Source of the DNA: Nonomuraea angiospora
GTDB taxonomy: Bacteria > Actinomycetota > Actinomycetes > Streptosporangiales > Streptosporangiaceae
Assembly (NCBI RefSeq): GCF_014873145.1
Contig: NZ_JADBEK010000001.1
Location: 7,936,001-8,000,000 of the forward strand
Direction of reading: 5' to 3'
DNA length: 64,000 nucleotides
Positions 7,969 through 16,238 of this stretch are shown here, in pieces; within the stretch, counting starts at the first letter, position 1; each line of letters starts with the position of its first letter. The translations under genes were made by a program, and so were the position numbers. The notes below the pieces were generated by a model that was not told the DNA's origin, searched no databases, and worked only from the letters and a program-made list of their open reading frames with translations.

Positions 7969-8338
7969 TCTTCCCCTTCGACACCTTGATCTTCTTGTCG
8001 GCGAGCGGCTTCTTGGCGGGGCCGTTCACCACCGCGCCCGTCGAGGCGCTGAACTTGCTGCCGTGACACGGGCAGTTGATCGTGCCGCGGCTGACGCTCG
8101 CCACCGTGCAGCCCTGGTGGGTGCACTTGGCGCTGAAGCACTTGTAGACGCCCTTCCTCGGCTGGGTGATCACGTACTTGCCCTGGACGATCTTCCCGCC
8201 CCCAACCGGGATGCTCTTGGTGGTGGCGAGGACGGGCTTGGCCGCCTCCGCTTCCGCCTCTGCCGGGCGCGGCCACAGGAACACGACTCCTGCGCCCGCG
8301 GCGCTGCCTCTGGTGATCAATGCGCGGCGTGTGAGCAT
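7955..8338 (-). CDS. Tat-exported Rieske [2Fe-2S] protein
   Basis: A 127-residue protein. The N-terminus has a twin-arginine signal (TRRALITRGSAAGAG followed by a hydrophobic stretch and an Ala-rich cleavage region). The cluster ligands are in CTHQGC and CPCHGSKF, the two Rieske boxes that bind Fe through Cys/His pairs. It probably acts outside the membrane as a small electron carrier. AAGGAGG lies close to ATG 8338, which favours this start over the TTG at 8353. It is convergent with the GNAT gene and overlaps it by 14 bp. Confidence 0.88.
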   Translation of the reverse strand: MLTRRALITRGSAAGAGVVFLWPRPAEAEAEAAKPVLATTKSIPVGGGKIVQGKYVITQPRKGVYKCFSAKCTHQGCTVASVSRGTINCPCHGSKFSASTGAVVNGPAKKPLADKKIKVSKGKIRLA

Positions 8339-8375
8339 TGTTGCCTCCTTCAACCACTCACACGTTTGCAGATCT

Positions 8376-9767
8376 TCAGCGGTTCAGCGGAAATTTGGCG
8401 ATAAATCCGGAATCTGCGTACACGAGCGTGCCGCCGTGCAGGTGCGCGATGTCCCGCGCGATCGCCAGCCCCAGCCCGGCGCCGCCCGCGTCCCTGGCGC
8501 GCGCCTCGTCCAGCCTGGTGAACCGGGCGAACACCGCCTCCCGCTGCTCCGGCGGGATCCCGGGCCCGTCGTCCTGCACCTCCAGCACGGCCTGCTCCTC
8601 CTCGGCGTGTACGCGTACCCGCACGGTGGAGGCGGCGTGCCGGACGGCGTTGTCGGCCAGGTTCGTCATCAGGCGGTCGAGGTGGGCGCGGGAGCCCTTC
8701 ATCACCACGTCCGGCTCGATGTCCAGCTCCAGCCGCACCTCGGGCCGCCGCCTGGCGCGTACCGACTCCTCGGCGGCCACCTGGCCCAGGTCCAGCTCGG
8801 CCGCGCGCAGCGGCTCGCCGGCGTCCAGCTTGGCCAGGATGAGCAGGTCGGCGGCCAGGGACTGCAGGCGTTCGACGTCGGCGAGCGCCTCCCTGGTCAG
8901 CTCGCTGGGCTCGGCCAGCTCCAGGCGGGCGCGCAGGGTGGCGATGGGGCTGCGCAGCTCGTGCGCCGCGTCCGCGACGAACCGCTTGTGCGTGTCCACG
9001 GCCGTCTCCAGGCGGTCGAGGGTGCCGTTCACGGTGGTGGCCAGCGCGGCGATCTCGTCCTTCGAGCCGGGTACGGGCACGCGCTGGTGCAGGTCGCGGG
9101 CCGTGATGTCGGCGACCTTGGTGCGGATGGCGGCCACGGGGGCCAGCGCGCGGCCCACCGAGATCCACGTCATCCCGGCCACCACGAGCAGCACGGCGGG
9201 CACGCCGGGCAGCAGCGCGCTATAGAGCGTCTGCAGCGCCTTCTCGGCGCCCTCCAGGGGGACCCGCGACCAGACCATGGCGGGGCCGCTCGCGGTGGCC
9301 ACCTTGACGCCGGCGACGGCGTACTTCTGGGGGGCCGCCCACTCGGTGGCGGAGGCGCTCTTGTCGTCGGTCAGCAGGAGGTCGGGGTCGGCGATCGTGG
9401 CCGTGATGCCGTCGCGCAGCTGCACCTTGCCGCTCTTCCCGACGACCGCGACCGGCCCGCCGTCGCCCTCCTTGGTCACGTCTTTGGTCATGTCTTTGGT
9501 GATGGCGATCGAGCTCTCGCCGGGCGGTTCGACGACGCGCGAGAGCGGGGTGGCGGGCATGAGCTCCATCGTCTCCGCGTACGGCGCCGCCGCGACGGCC
9601 TTCCTGGTGGCCTCGGCGTCGGCGTTGTTCTGCAGCGTGCCGCGCAGCACGGCCACCAGTGCCAGCGCGGCCAGGCCCAGGGCGAGGGCCACCACCAGGG
9701 TCGCGGCGGCGGTCGCCCGCAGCCGCACGGACGAGAGCGCGGCCGACGCCTTCCGCAGGGGGCTCAT
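8376..9767 (-). CDS. OmpR-partner sensor histidine kinase
   Basis: A 463-residue membrane kinase: TM1 near residues 15-40, an extracytoplasmic domain with a Thr/Lys/Asp-rich stretch, TM2 near 190-210, a HAMP linker (ALAPVAAIRTKVADI), HisKA with ADAAHELRSPIATL (phosphorylated His) and an HATPase domain ([28 protein letters not shown]). The ATG overlaps the regulator stop (ATGA), so the two proteins are coupled. The external domain suggests it senses an envelope or ionic cue; nothing more can be read from sequence. Confidence 0.92.
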   Translation of the reverse strand: MSPLRKASAALSSVRLRATAAATLVVALALGLAALALVAVLRGTLQNNADAEATRKAVAAAPYAETMELMPATPLSRVVEPPGESSIAITKDMTKDVTKEGDGGPVAVVGKSGKVQLRDGITATIADPDLLLTDDKSASATEWAAPQKYAVAGVKVATASGPAMVWSRVPLEGAEKALQTLYSALLPGVPAVLLVVAGMTWISVGRALAPVAAIRTKVADITARDLHQRVPVPGSKDEIAALATTVNGTLDRLETAVDTHKRFVADAAHELRSPIATLRARLELAEPSELTREALADVERLQSLAADLLILAKLDAGEPLRAAELDLGQVAAEESVRARRRPEVRLELDIEPDVVMKGSRAHLDRLMTNLADNAVRHAASTVRVRVHAEEEQAVLEVQDDGPGIPPEQREAVFARFTRLDEARARDAGGAGLGLAIARDIAHLHGGTLVYADSGFIAKFPLNR

Positions 9768-10435
9768 GCCGCCTCCAACCGGTAGCCGGCGCCCCGGACC
9801 GTCATGAGCGTCGTCCGCCCGAAAGGCGTGTCGATCTTGCGGCGCAGGGCGCTGATGTAGACCTCGACGATGTTCGGGTCGCCGTCGTAGGAGAAGTCCC
9901 AGGCCTGGGCCAGCAGCTCGCCCTTGGACACGACCTCGCCGGACCGGCGGGCCAGCGCGTGCAGCACCGCGAACTCCTTGGGCGTCAACCCGATCTCCAC
10001 CTCGCCCCTGCGGCACTTCAGCGCGGCCGGGTCGATCACCAGGTCGCCCACGGTGATCGACACGGGCCGCTCCCGCCCGCCCCGCCGCACCAGCGCCCGT
10101 AACCTGGCCAGCAGCACCACGTACGAGAACGGCTTGGCCAGGTAGTCGTCGGCGCCGTTGTCGAGCGCCTCGGCCTCGTCGTAGATGCCGTCCTTGGCCG
10201 TGAGCATCATGATCGGCGTCCAGTCGCCGGCCTCGCGCAGCTTGGCGCAGACCGCGTAGCCGTTCATCCTGGGCAGCATCACGTCCAGGACGATCACGTC
10301 GTACGTGTTCTCGGTGGCCATCCACAGGCCGTCACGCCCGTCGTGGGCCACGTCCACGGCGAAGCCCTCGCCCGCCAGGCCGCCCTTCACCAGGTCGGCC
10401 AGCCGCTCCTCGTCCTCCACCAGTAGCACTCGCAC
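9764..10435 (-). CDS. OmpR-family response regulator
   Basis: A 223-residue regulator with a receiver domain (DEE acidic pocket, phosphoacceptor Asp in VIVLDVMLPRMNG, Lys in YLAKPF) and a winged-helix DNA-binding domain ending in TLMTVRGAGYRLE. The start is a GTG at 10435 without an obvious Shine-Dalgarno. Immediately upstream are 11-bp-phased hexamers suited to an OmpR-type head-to-tail dimer, so it probably controls itself and the divergent secreted-protein gene at 10560. Confidence 0.93.
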   Translation of the reverse strand: MRVLLVEDEERLADLVKGGLAGEGFAVDVAHDGRDGLWMATENTYDVIVLDVMLPRMNGYAVCAKLREAGDWTPIMMLTAKDGIYDEAEALDNGADDYLAKPFSYVVLLARLRALVRRGGRERPVSITVGDLVIDPAALKCRRGEVEIGLTPKEFAVLHALARRSGEVVSKGELLAQAWDFSYDGDPNIVEVYISALRRKIDTPFGRTTLMTVRGAGYRLEAA

Positions 10436-10480
10436 ACCGACCAGGGTGCCTCAGGTCACCTAAAGCCAACCTGAAGATCA

Positions 10481-10508
10481 TTTAGGGCCTCTTCAGGATC
10501 ACTTCAGG
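10481..10508 (+). promoter_or_regulatory. 11-bp-phased direct repeats, probable response-regulator site
   Basis: Three hexamers TTTAGG, TTCAGG, TTCAGG start at 10481, 10492 and 10503, exactly one helical turn apart, in the divergent gap between the regulator and the secreted-protein gene. Further CCTGAAG-like and CACCTAAAG-like words lie at 10455-10477 in the other orientation. This geometry matches OmpR/PhoB-type tandem binding. Confidence 0.6.
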
Positions 10509-10559
10509 TACGCCGGGCCAGTCTCGGAGGCGTTCGACCGATCTCAGTGAGGAGAACCC

Positions 10560-11081
10560 ATGTTCAAGCGTCGTCTCGCGCTGCTCGGCGCGGTCGCCGT
10601 ACTCGCCATCACCGGCCTGACCGGCTCCGCCCTGGCCGACGAGACCCCGGCCACCGCCGGCGCGAAAGTGACCTGCAAGACGGCCGACGGCAAGACCGTC
10701 GAGGTGGCCGAATTCGCGCGGCCGGCCCCGGTCGGCAAGGTCGTCGGGCCTGACGGCAAGGTGCGCGAGTTCAAGCCCAGCGACACGGTGAAGGTCGACG
10801 CCCTTCCCGACGGCGAGGTGCCGCAGGACGTGACCGAGGCCGGGCCCGCCCTGCCGGACGGCGTGGAGGTGACGAAGACCGTGCCCCTTCCGGAGGACGG
10901 CAAGCTGCCCGACGGCATGCGGGCCGTGCCCGCCCAGCCGGGGAAGCCCGGCGAGAAGGTGGACGCGCCGTCGGTCGCCATCGAGGCCGTGCCCGCTCAG
11001 CCGGGGAAGCCCGGCGAGAAGCTGGACGGGCCGTCGGTCGCCATCAAGGCAGTGAAGATCATCTGCGAGAAGACCGACTAG
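10560..11081 (+). CDS. Secreted protein with internal 21-residue duplication
   Basis: A 173-residue exported protein. The signal peptide (KRR, then a hydrophobic core ending SALA-DE) covers about residues 1-27. The mature part is Asp/Glu/Lys/Pro-rich with only two cysteines (one near each end, in VTCKT and IICEK), possibly one disulfide. Residues 122-163 are two nearly identical copies of a 21-residue unit beginning AVPAQPGKPGEK. GAGGAG lies before ATG 10560. No family recognised. Its divergent position from a two-component regulator with phased repeats suggests it is the regulated output. Confidence 0.75.
   Translation: MFKRRLALLGAVAVLAITGLTGSALADETPATAGAKVTCKTADGKTVEVAEFARPAPVGKVVGPDGKVREFKPSDTVKVDALPDGEVPQDVTEAGPALPDGVEVTKTVPLPEDGKLPDGMRAVPAQPGKPGEKVDAPSVAIEAVPAQPGKPGEKLDGPSVAIKAVKIICEKTD
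10923..11048 (+). repeat. Two tandem 63-bp repeats in coding sequence
   Basis: Units 10923-10985 and 10986-11048 differ at only a few bases and keep the reading frame, encoding the duplicated 21-residue segment. Confidence 0.9.
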
Positions 11082-11082
11082 A

Positions 11083-12159
11083 TCATTCCGGGAAGGACGG
11101 GTGCGGTCCGAGTGCCCAGTACTCGTAGAGGCCATGGCCGACGAGCCCGTCGTACTCGAAGCGCCCGACGGCGTCCACCATGCCCCACATCCTGGCGGCG
11201 TCGTCGGGCAGCCGGTACGTCACGCCCTGCACGACGGGCCCCTCGCCCTGGTACATGCCGTGCTTCCAGTCCGGTTCCAGGCCGTACCCGGTGCCGACCA
11301 TGAGGTGCACCGGCAGGATCGGGGTGCAGCGCACGTCGAACGGCTTGCCGCCGGGAGGCGAGAAGGTGATCGTGGCCTCCACGACGTCGCGGGTGCCGGG
11401 GGCGTAGACCGGGCGGTACTCCGGTCTGCCGAGGTATTCCTCCTCGCGGCCGTCGGACCAGACGCGTACGGCCTCCTCCAGCATCCGGCGGCCGCGCTCG
11501 TCCTCCTGGACGATGCAGAGGATGGCGTGGTCGTCGAACTGCATGGGCGTGTAAAGCCAGTAGAACGTGCCCGCGTTCTTGGTCTGGATGCCGGGCGGCT
11601 CGGGCTCGCCGACCGGCCTGATGCCCCAGGAGCGGTCCCTGGTGCCCTGCCAGCGGTCGGGCGTGACCGGGATGTCCTCCTCGCCGATCCTGATATTTCC
11701 GGACCAGCGCCCCGTCTGCGCCAGGCGTACCGAGTCGAACATGACCCGCTCCTGCCACCGCAGGAAGTGCCGGGGCTCCAGCGTCGCCGGGATCGTGCCC
11801 TCCCAGAGCAGGTCGAAGGACAGGCCGTGCTCGTTCGGCTCCAGGACCACCCTGAGCCGCTTGAGCCCTTCGAGCACCTCGACGCGGAACGGGCCGATCT
11901 CGGTGTTCATCCGGTCGGGGCCCAGCTCGCGGGAGGCCCGTACGACGCGGTGCAGGTCTGCGTGGCGTACGCAGGCGAAGGCGTCGGTGACGCCCAGGTT
12001 GGGGTACTGGCCGAGGCCGACGATCAGCATGAGCTCGTCGGTGCCGGGGTGGCAGTTGAAGTAGTAGCGGTCGTAGAAGTTGCGGTCGGAGGTGGCGACG
12101 TGCCGCATGACCTGGGCGGCCTGGTGGACGGGGTAGTCGTCTAAGGGAGACAGCGCCAT
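11083..12159 (-). CDS. Conserved hypothetical protein (no domain recognised)
   Basis: A 358-residue soluble protein without signal or membrane segments. It is rich in Trp, Arg and Gly and strand-like throughout, with segments such as QYPNLGVTDAFACVRH, RDRSWGIRPVG and NAGTFYWLYTP. Such long beta-rich actinobacterial proteins with a conserved SWG motif are seen near lipid or steroid genes and may be lipocalin- or AttH-like, but this is only an impression. ATG 12159 is chosen because an in-frame extension to 12273 covers the low-complexity repeats at 12213-12254. It converges on the secreted-protein gene with a 1-bp gap. Confidence 0.7.
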   Translation of the reverse strand: MALSPLDDYPVHQAAQVMRHVATSDRNFYDRYYFNCHPGTDELMLIVGLGQYPNLGVTDAFACVRHADLHRVVRASRELGPDRMNTEIGPFRVEVLEGLKRLRVVLEPNEHGLSFDLLWEGTIPATLEPRHFLRWQERVMFDSVRLAQTGRWSGNIRIGEEDIPVTPDRWQGTRDRSWGIRPVGEPEPPGIQTKNAGTFYWLYTPMQFDDHAILCIVQEDERGRRMLEEAVRVWSDGREEEYLGRPEYRPVYAPGTRDVVEATITFSPPGGKPFDVRCTPILPVHLMVGTGYGLEPDWKHGMYQGEGPVVQGVTYRLPDDAARMWGMVDAVGRFEYDGLVGHGLYEYWALGPHPSFPE

Positions 12160-12212
12160 GCCGGGTTTGTAACAAGCGCTTGGTGGCTCGTCAACAGGTG
12201 CCCGAAGAGGGC

Positions 12213-12254
12213 GCCCTGAAAAGGGGGCCCTGAAAAGGGGGCCCTGAAAAGGGG
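12213..12254. repeat. Three perfect 14-bp tandem repeats
   Basis: GCCCTGAAAAGGGG occurs at 12213, 12227 and 12241 without mismatch. The last copy supplies the A-run next to the hairpin at 12251. Confidence 0.9.
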
Positions 12255-12291
12255 AGCGCGCCCTCGGGATCAACCCGAGGACGCGCTCCCC
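12247..12291 (-). terminator. Intrinsic terminator of the DUF5324-like gene
   Basis: Ten-base arms GGGGAGCGCG and CGCGCTCCCC with a second inner stem (CCTCGGG/CCCGAGG) form a long hairpin at 12251-12291. On the minus strand it is followed by TTTTC, so it terminates the gene ending at 12308. Confidence 0.8.
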
Positions 12292-12307
12292 TTACGGCAG
12301 CACCGGA

Positions 12308-12808
12308 TCAGGACATCTTGCGAGATGCCTCATCGGCCTTGTCGGACACCCGGCCCGCCATCCGGTCCGTGGACTCGGCGGTCCTGTCGGCCTTCTCACT
12401 GACCCAGCGGGACGCATCGGAGGCGGAGTCCTTCATGTGCTCGGTCCACTGCTGGGCGTTGCGGCGGTAGAACATGTAACCGATCGCCCCCACCGCGAGG
12501 CCGGTCAGCAGAACGAGCGTCGGCCATCGCCGCGACCGCGTGGGCGTGGGATCGATCTTCCTGGCCGCCGTGATCAGCATGGAGCTGACCCTCGGCGCGA
12601 CCTGATCCTCGAACCCGTGCGCCGCCGAGTGAAGCCGCGGCGCCGCCCAGTAACGGGCGTCCTCGACGCGCTGGGCGGCGGCCATCTTGGCCTGGTCCGC
12701 CACGGGCGCCATCAGTTGGCCGGTTCGCACGGCCCGGGCCTTCATACGGCCCGACCACGTGGTGGGTACCTCTATGACCACGCGGCGTCTTTTCATTGTC
12801 AGGGACAC
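12308..12808 (-). CDS. Single-pass membrane protein, DUF5324-like by position
   Basis: A 166-residue protein with a basic N-terminus, an Ala-rich helical middle (VADQAKMAAAQRVEDARYWAA), one membrane segment ([19 protein letters not shown], about residues 98-116) and a charged C-terminal helix. GGGGAGG lies 5 bases before GTG 12808. Streptomyces genomes carry a protein of similar layout (DUF5324) next to the same cyclophilin gene, so it is probably the positional counterpart; sequence similarity was not tested. Function unknown. Confidence 0.7.
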   Translation of the reverse strand: MSLTMKRRRVVIEVPTTWSGRMKARAVRTGQLMAPVADQAKMAAAQRVEDARYWAAPRLHSAAHGFEDQVAPRVSSMLITAARKIDPTPTRSRRWPTLVLLTGLAVGAIGYMFYRRNAQQWTEHMKDSASDASRWVSEKADRTAESTDRMAGRVSDKADEASRKMS

Positions 12809-12965
12809 GACAACCTCCCCTGTCGTTGGGGCCCCGAGCCTGACCTTCCCTGGACAAGGCGGCTCAATCATGGCGAGCCGTGGGAGGATGGCTCTGGAGG
12901 CCTTACGGCCATAGTCCTTAAAACATCACAGAACCAACCCTGTACATAGAGGGGGCGGCTGTCTC

Positions 12966-13502
12966 GTGGCTGAGAAGCTGATCGCAAACCTGCAGACCAA
13001 CCGTGGAAATATCAAGGTGGAGCTCTTCCCCAACAGAGCCCCGAAAACGGTGCGCAACTTCGTCGAGCTCGCAGAGGGCTCGAAGGAGTGGACGCACCCG
13101 GGCACCGGCGAGAAGAGCACCGCGCGCTACTACGACGGGACGATCTTCCACCGGGTGATCTCCGGATTCATGATCCAGGGCGGTGACCCGCTCGGCCAGG
13201 GCATCGGCGGCCCGGGCTACGAGTTCGACGACGAGATCCACCCGGAGCTCTACTTCAACCGCCCGTACCTGCTGGCCATGGCCAACGCGGGCGTCCGCTT
13301 CGGCAAGGGGACCAACGGGTCCCAGTTCTTCATCACGGTCGTGCCGACGCCGCACCTCAACGGCAAGCACACGATCTTCGGTGAGGTGGTCGAGGGCCAG
13401 GACGTCGTGGACGCCATCGCCAAGACCCGCACCGACAGCCGGGACCGCCCGGCGGAGGACGTCGTCCTGGAGTCCGTCACCATCGACCGCATCCCCGCCT
13501 GA
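12966..13502 (+). CDS. ppiA: Peptidyl-prolyl cis-trans isomerase (cyclophilin)
   Basis: A 178-residue cytoplasmic cyclophilin. Signature segments are APKTVRNFVEL, FHRVISGFMIQGGDP (with the catalytic Arg of FHRV), NGSQFFIT and HTIFGEVVEG. It has no signal peptide or membrane anchor. GTG 12966 is preceded by a G-rich tract. It lies next to the membrane-protein gene on the other strand and the rhomboid/crgA block, the same neighbourhood as in Streptomyces. It should speed prolyl isomerisation in folding proteins. Confidence 0.93.
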   Translation: MAEKLIANLQTNRGNIKVELFPNRAPKTVRNFVELAEGSKEWTHPGTGEKSTARYYDGTIFHRVISGFMIQGGDPLGQGIGGPGYEFDDEIHPELYFNRPYLLAMANAGVRFGKGTNGSQFFITVVPTPHLNGKHTIFGEVVEGQDVVDAIAKTRTDSRDRPAEDVVLESVTIDRIPA

Positions 13503-13602
13503 CCCACCACCCACCCCCCGCCCCACCCACAAGGCTCTGGGGCGGCCCACCCATGCCCAACCGGCCGCTCACCGGGCGGCCTCGGGCCCATGCCCCCGCA
13601 CG

Positions 13603-13921
13603 GCGCTCTGGAAGCGGCTCAGGGGCGCGCCCCGCGCCGGGCGCTTCGGGAGCGGGGACAGGAGCGCTTCCCGCGCCGGGCGCTCCAGGCGCGGCACGCG
13701 GGCGCTCCCCGTGCCGGGCGCTCCGGGAGCGGCACAGGGGCGCCTGCACTGGGAGCTCGGGGAGCGGCTCAGGGTCACGCCTGTGCCGGTGCTCTACGAA
13801 CGGCTCAGGGGCGCTCCCACGCCGGGCGCTCAGGGACGCCTGCACCGGGAGCTCCGGGAGTGGCTCAGGGTCACGCCTGCGCTGGCGCCCCTAGGGGCGG
13901 TTTGGGGAACGCCTGCGCCGG
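13603..13921. repeat. Degenerate tandem repeat, about nine units of ~37 bp
   Basis: Units begin with GCGCTCCGGGAGCGGC-like words and end in GCGCCGG or similar. I count nine units of about 38, 39, 38, 35, 37, 36, 23, 37 and 36 bp. Unit length is not a multiple of three, so the array is not a coding repeat. Each unit begins with a short self-complementary GCTCCGGGAGC-type element. Confidence 0.75.
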
Positions 13922-14313
13922 TGTCCCTGACGGGCACCCTCACGACCCGAGGCGACGCCACAACCGAGCCCGCCCGCCGGCCGCCGCACGAGAGCGCCGG
14001 GCTCCGTCGCACGCCGTCTCGCCGACGCGGCGCGGTGAGGGGCGGGCGTGGCGTCCCGAAGGCGCGTGGCGGGACCGTCCCGCGGTGGTGCAAGCTCTGG
14101 GGCCGCCGGGCCGTCCCGCGGTGGTGCTGGCTCCTGAGACGTCGTGCTCAGCCCACCCGCCGTGCTCCGCCGCGCCGGGCGGTCCCGAGCGGCATGCGGT
14201 CGTGCCTACGTCGGCGTTCTGGGGAGGGGACGGCGGCCCGGGTCGCGCTTCCGCCTGGTCGTCCTCCTCGCAGGGGGCGAGGGCGGGGACACGCGGGCAC
14301 GGCGTGGAAGCCA

Positions 14314-14319
14314 TAGGCT
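14314..14319 (+). promoter_or_regulatory. -10 element of a leaderless transcript (rhomboid)
   Basis: TAGGCT lies 7 bases before ATG 14327 and there is no Shine-Dalgarno. Confidence 0.5.
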
Positions 14320-14326
14320 TTCGGTC

Positions 14327-15211
14327 ATGACCAGCCAGCCGCCCAGCCCGCCCCAGCAGCCCGAGCAGCCCGCTGAAGCGGTGCCCACGTGCTACAGGCA
14401 CCCCGAGAAGGAGACCTGGGTCCGGTGTCAGCGGTGCGAGCGCCCCATCTGCCCTGACTGCATGCGCGACGCCGCCGTGGGCTTCCAGTGCCCTGAGTGC
14501 GTGGCCGAGGGCAACAAGGGCATCCGTCAGGCCAGGTCCACCTTCGGCGGCAGCGTGGTGAGCACTCCGATCGTGACGTACGCGATCCTGGCGCTCACCG
14601 TCCTGGTCTTCGGCGCCCAATACCTCACCGACAACGCAGTCGGCGCGGCGCTGGCGATGTGGCAGCCGGCAGTCGCGGACGGCCAGTATTACCGGCTGAT
14701 CACCGTCGCCTTCGTGCACAGCACCGACAACCTTCTCCACATCCTGTTCAACGGCTGGGCCATCTTCGCGATCGGTCCATACCTCGAACGAGCCTTCGGG
14801 CATCTCCGTTTCGCGGCCGTCTATCTGCTCAGTGCGCTCGGCGGTTCGGTGCTCGGTCTCTGGCTCGACCCGCTGCCCACGGCCACGGTCGGCGCCTCGG
14901 GAGCCGTCTTCGGCATGTTCGGCGCCATGTTCGTCGTGGGCCGCAAGCTGAAGCTGGACGTGCGAGGCATCACCCTGGTGATCGGGCTCAACCTGGTCAT
15001 CACCTTCGTCATGCCGGCGATCTCCGGTCTTCGCATCAGCTGGACCGGCCATGTCGGCGGCCTGATCGTCGGGACGTTGCTGGCGGCGGCGCTGGCCTAC
15101 GCCCCCAAGAGCAACAGGACCCTGTGGCAGGTGCTGGCGATCGTGGGAGCGCTGGCCGTGCTCGCCGTGCTCGTGATGGTCAGAGTGTCGGCCATCATGG
15201 GCGCGGGCTGA
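14327..15211 (+). CDS. Rhomboid intramembrane serine protease with zinc-binding N-terminus
   Basis: A 294-residue membrane protease. Residues 22-58 form a cysteine/histidine-rich zinc module (CYRH, CQRC, CPDC, CPEC) ahead of six or more membrane helices. The rhomboid catalytic dyad is Ser191 in GASGAVFG and His242 in GHVGG, with the supporting HILFN (His138, Asn142). It would cleave substrates within the membrane. It stands beside crgA, sortase and ppiA as in Streptomyces. ATG 14327 fits a leaderless start. Confidence 0.92.
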   Translation: MTSQPPSPPQQPEQPAEAVPTCYRHPEKETWVRCQRCERPICPDCMRDAAVGFQCPECVAEGNKGIRQARSTFGGSVVSTPIVTYAILALTVLVFGAQYLTDNAVGAALAMWQPAVADGQYYRLITVAFVHSTDNLLHILFNGWAIFAIGPYLERAFGHLRFAAVYLLSALGGSVLGLWLDPLPTATVGASGAVFGMFGAMFVVGRKLKLDVRGITLVIGLNLVITFVMPAISGLRISWTGHVGGLIVGTLLAAALAYAPKSNRTLWQVLAIVGALAVLAVLVMVRVSAIMGAG

Positions 15212-15245
15212 CTTCCCCAGGCTGTGGAAAAGACTGTGGAAAGAA

Positions 15246-15491
15246 CTAACGCCAGCGGGTGGAAAGAACCACCCCGAAGATGATGAAAACAAACCCGATC
15301 AGCAGGTTCCAGTTCTGGAGGTCGCTGAGGAAGGGCGCCCGTGGTGCGACGTAATAGATCGCGATCCACAGGATGCCGATGATCCACGCCGCGACCATCG
15401 TGGGTGCCAGCCAGCGCGGGCTGACCTTGACCTGCTGCGATCTCTGCGGCGGGGTGTAGACCGCCTTCTTGCGAGCCTTGGACTTGGGCAC
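15246..15491 (-). CDS. crgA: Cell division protein CrgA
   Basis: An 81-residue protein with a basic N-terminus (PKSKARKK), two membrane helices (about 27-47 and 60-77) and the C-terminal STRWR typical of CrgA. In actinobacteria CrgA sits at the septum and influences FtsZ, FtsI and FtsQ. AGGAG lies 8 bases before GTG 15491. It is divergent from the sortase gene and close to the FtsW/PBP operon, which fits a division role. Confidence 0.93.
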   Translation of the reverse strand: MPKSKARKKAVYTPPQRSQQVKVSPRWLAPTMVAAWIIGILWIAIYYVAPRAPFLSDLQNWNLLIGFVFIIFGVVLSTRWR

Positions 15492-15622
15492 TGGTAACTC
15501 CTGCTGAGGGCCTGGGCTTCCGGATCGTCCACAGGCTCTTCGGTAAGCCTAATTGAAGTGTGGCCAAGGATAGCCGCCACGCGCGGGGCATGGCGATCCC
15601 CAGTTGCCGCTTCTGACCCGAA

Positions 15623-15628
15623 TACGCT
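15623..15628 (+). promoter_or_regulatory. -10 element of a leaderless transcript (sortase)
   Basis: TACGCT lies 6 bases before ATG 15635; no Shine-Dalgarno is visible. Confidence 0.5.
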
Positions 15629-15634
15629 GGTCGC

Positions 15635-16237
15635 ATGCGGGCCACGCTGCGGGCCGTGGGAGAGACGAGCATCACCGCGGGCCTGATCATGATGCTGTTC
15701 TGCGCCTACCTGCTCTGGGGCACCGGTGCGTACACCCAGAGCCAGCAGCGGCTGCTCCAGCGCGAACTGGCGGCGCGCAAGGCGGTCAAGCCCGAGCCGG
15801 GCAAGCCCATGGCGCTGCTGCGCATCCCCAAGCTGGGCCGTGACTACGAGTACGCCGTGGTCGAGGGTGTGGACACCGAGGCCCTGAAGAAGGGCCCGGG
15901 ACACTACCCGGACAGCGCCCTGCCGGGCCAGGTCGGCAACTTCGTGGTGTCGGGGCACCGCACCACGTACGCGGCCCCGTTCAACGAGATCGACGAGCTC
16001 GAACGCGACGACGAGATCGTCGTGGAGGCCGGCGGAACCACGTACACGTACCGGGTGACCTCTCAGGACATCGTGAAACCCGACGAGGTCGATGTGTTCG
16101 CCCCCGTGCCCGGCAAGCCCGACATCCGCCCCATCCGGGCCTTCATCACGCTGTCCACCTGCCACCCCGAATACTCGGCCGCCGAGCGCCTGATCGTCTA
16201 CGGGGTGCTCAAGGACACCACCACGGATGAGGAGTGA
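15635..16237 (+). CDS. Class E sortase
   Basis: A 200-residue membrane-anchored transpeptidase. One N-terminal helix (about residues 12-30) precedes the sortase barrel. Catalytic residues are His108 (VVSGHRTTY), Cys176 (LSTCHPEYS) and Arg185 (AAERL). Class E enzymes of high-GC Gram-positives attach LAXTG-type proteins to the cell wall. No substrate with a sorting signal is visible in the window. It heads an operon with a 52-residue membrane protein and pabA. Confidence 0.92.
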   Translation: MRATLRAVGETSITAGLIMMLFCAYLLWGTGAYTQSQQRLLQRELAARKAVKPEPGKPMALLRIPKLGRDYEYAVVEGVDTEALKKGPGHYPDSALPGQVGNFVVSGHRTTYAAPFNEIDELERDDEIVVEAGGTTYTYRVTSQDIVKPDEVDVFAPVPGKPDIRPIRAFITLSTCHPEYSAAERLIVYGVLKDTTTDEE

Positions 16238-16238
16238 C

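Larger units (their letters stand above)
13503..14326. other. 824-bp intergenic stretch without a supported gene
   Basis: Between ppiA and the rhomboid gene no frame has normal coding character. It holds the minisatellite at 13603-13921, then a GC-rich stretch with a short repeated segment (CCGTCCCGCGGTGGTG near 14077 and 14113) and, at its end, the -10 hexamer of the rhomboid gene. Confidence 0.6.

Noticed and set aside
9768..10325. Upstream extension of the kinase at 8376
   Set aside because: It is an out-of-frame reading of the response regulator gene; the kinase ATG overlaps the regulator stop.
13183..14330. Long plus-strand frames over the minisatellite between ppiA and the rhomboid gene
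   Set aside because: Repeat unit length is not a multiple of three, the frames are Gly/Ala/Arg-only low complexity and they run into known genes in other frames.
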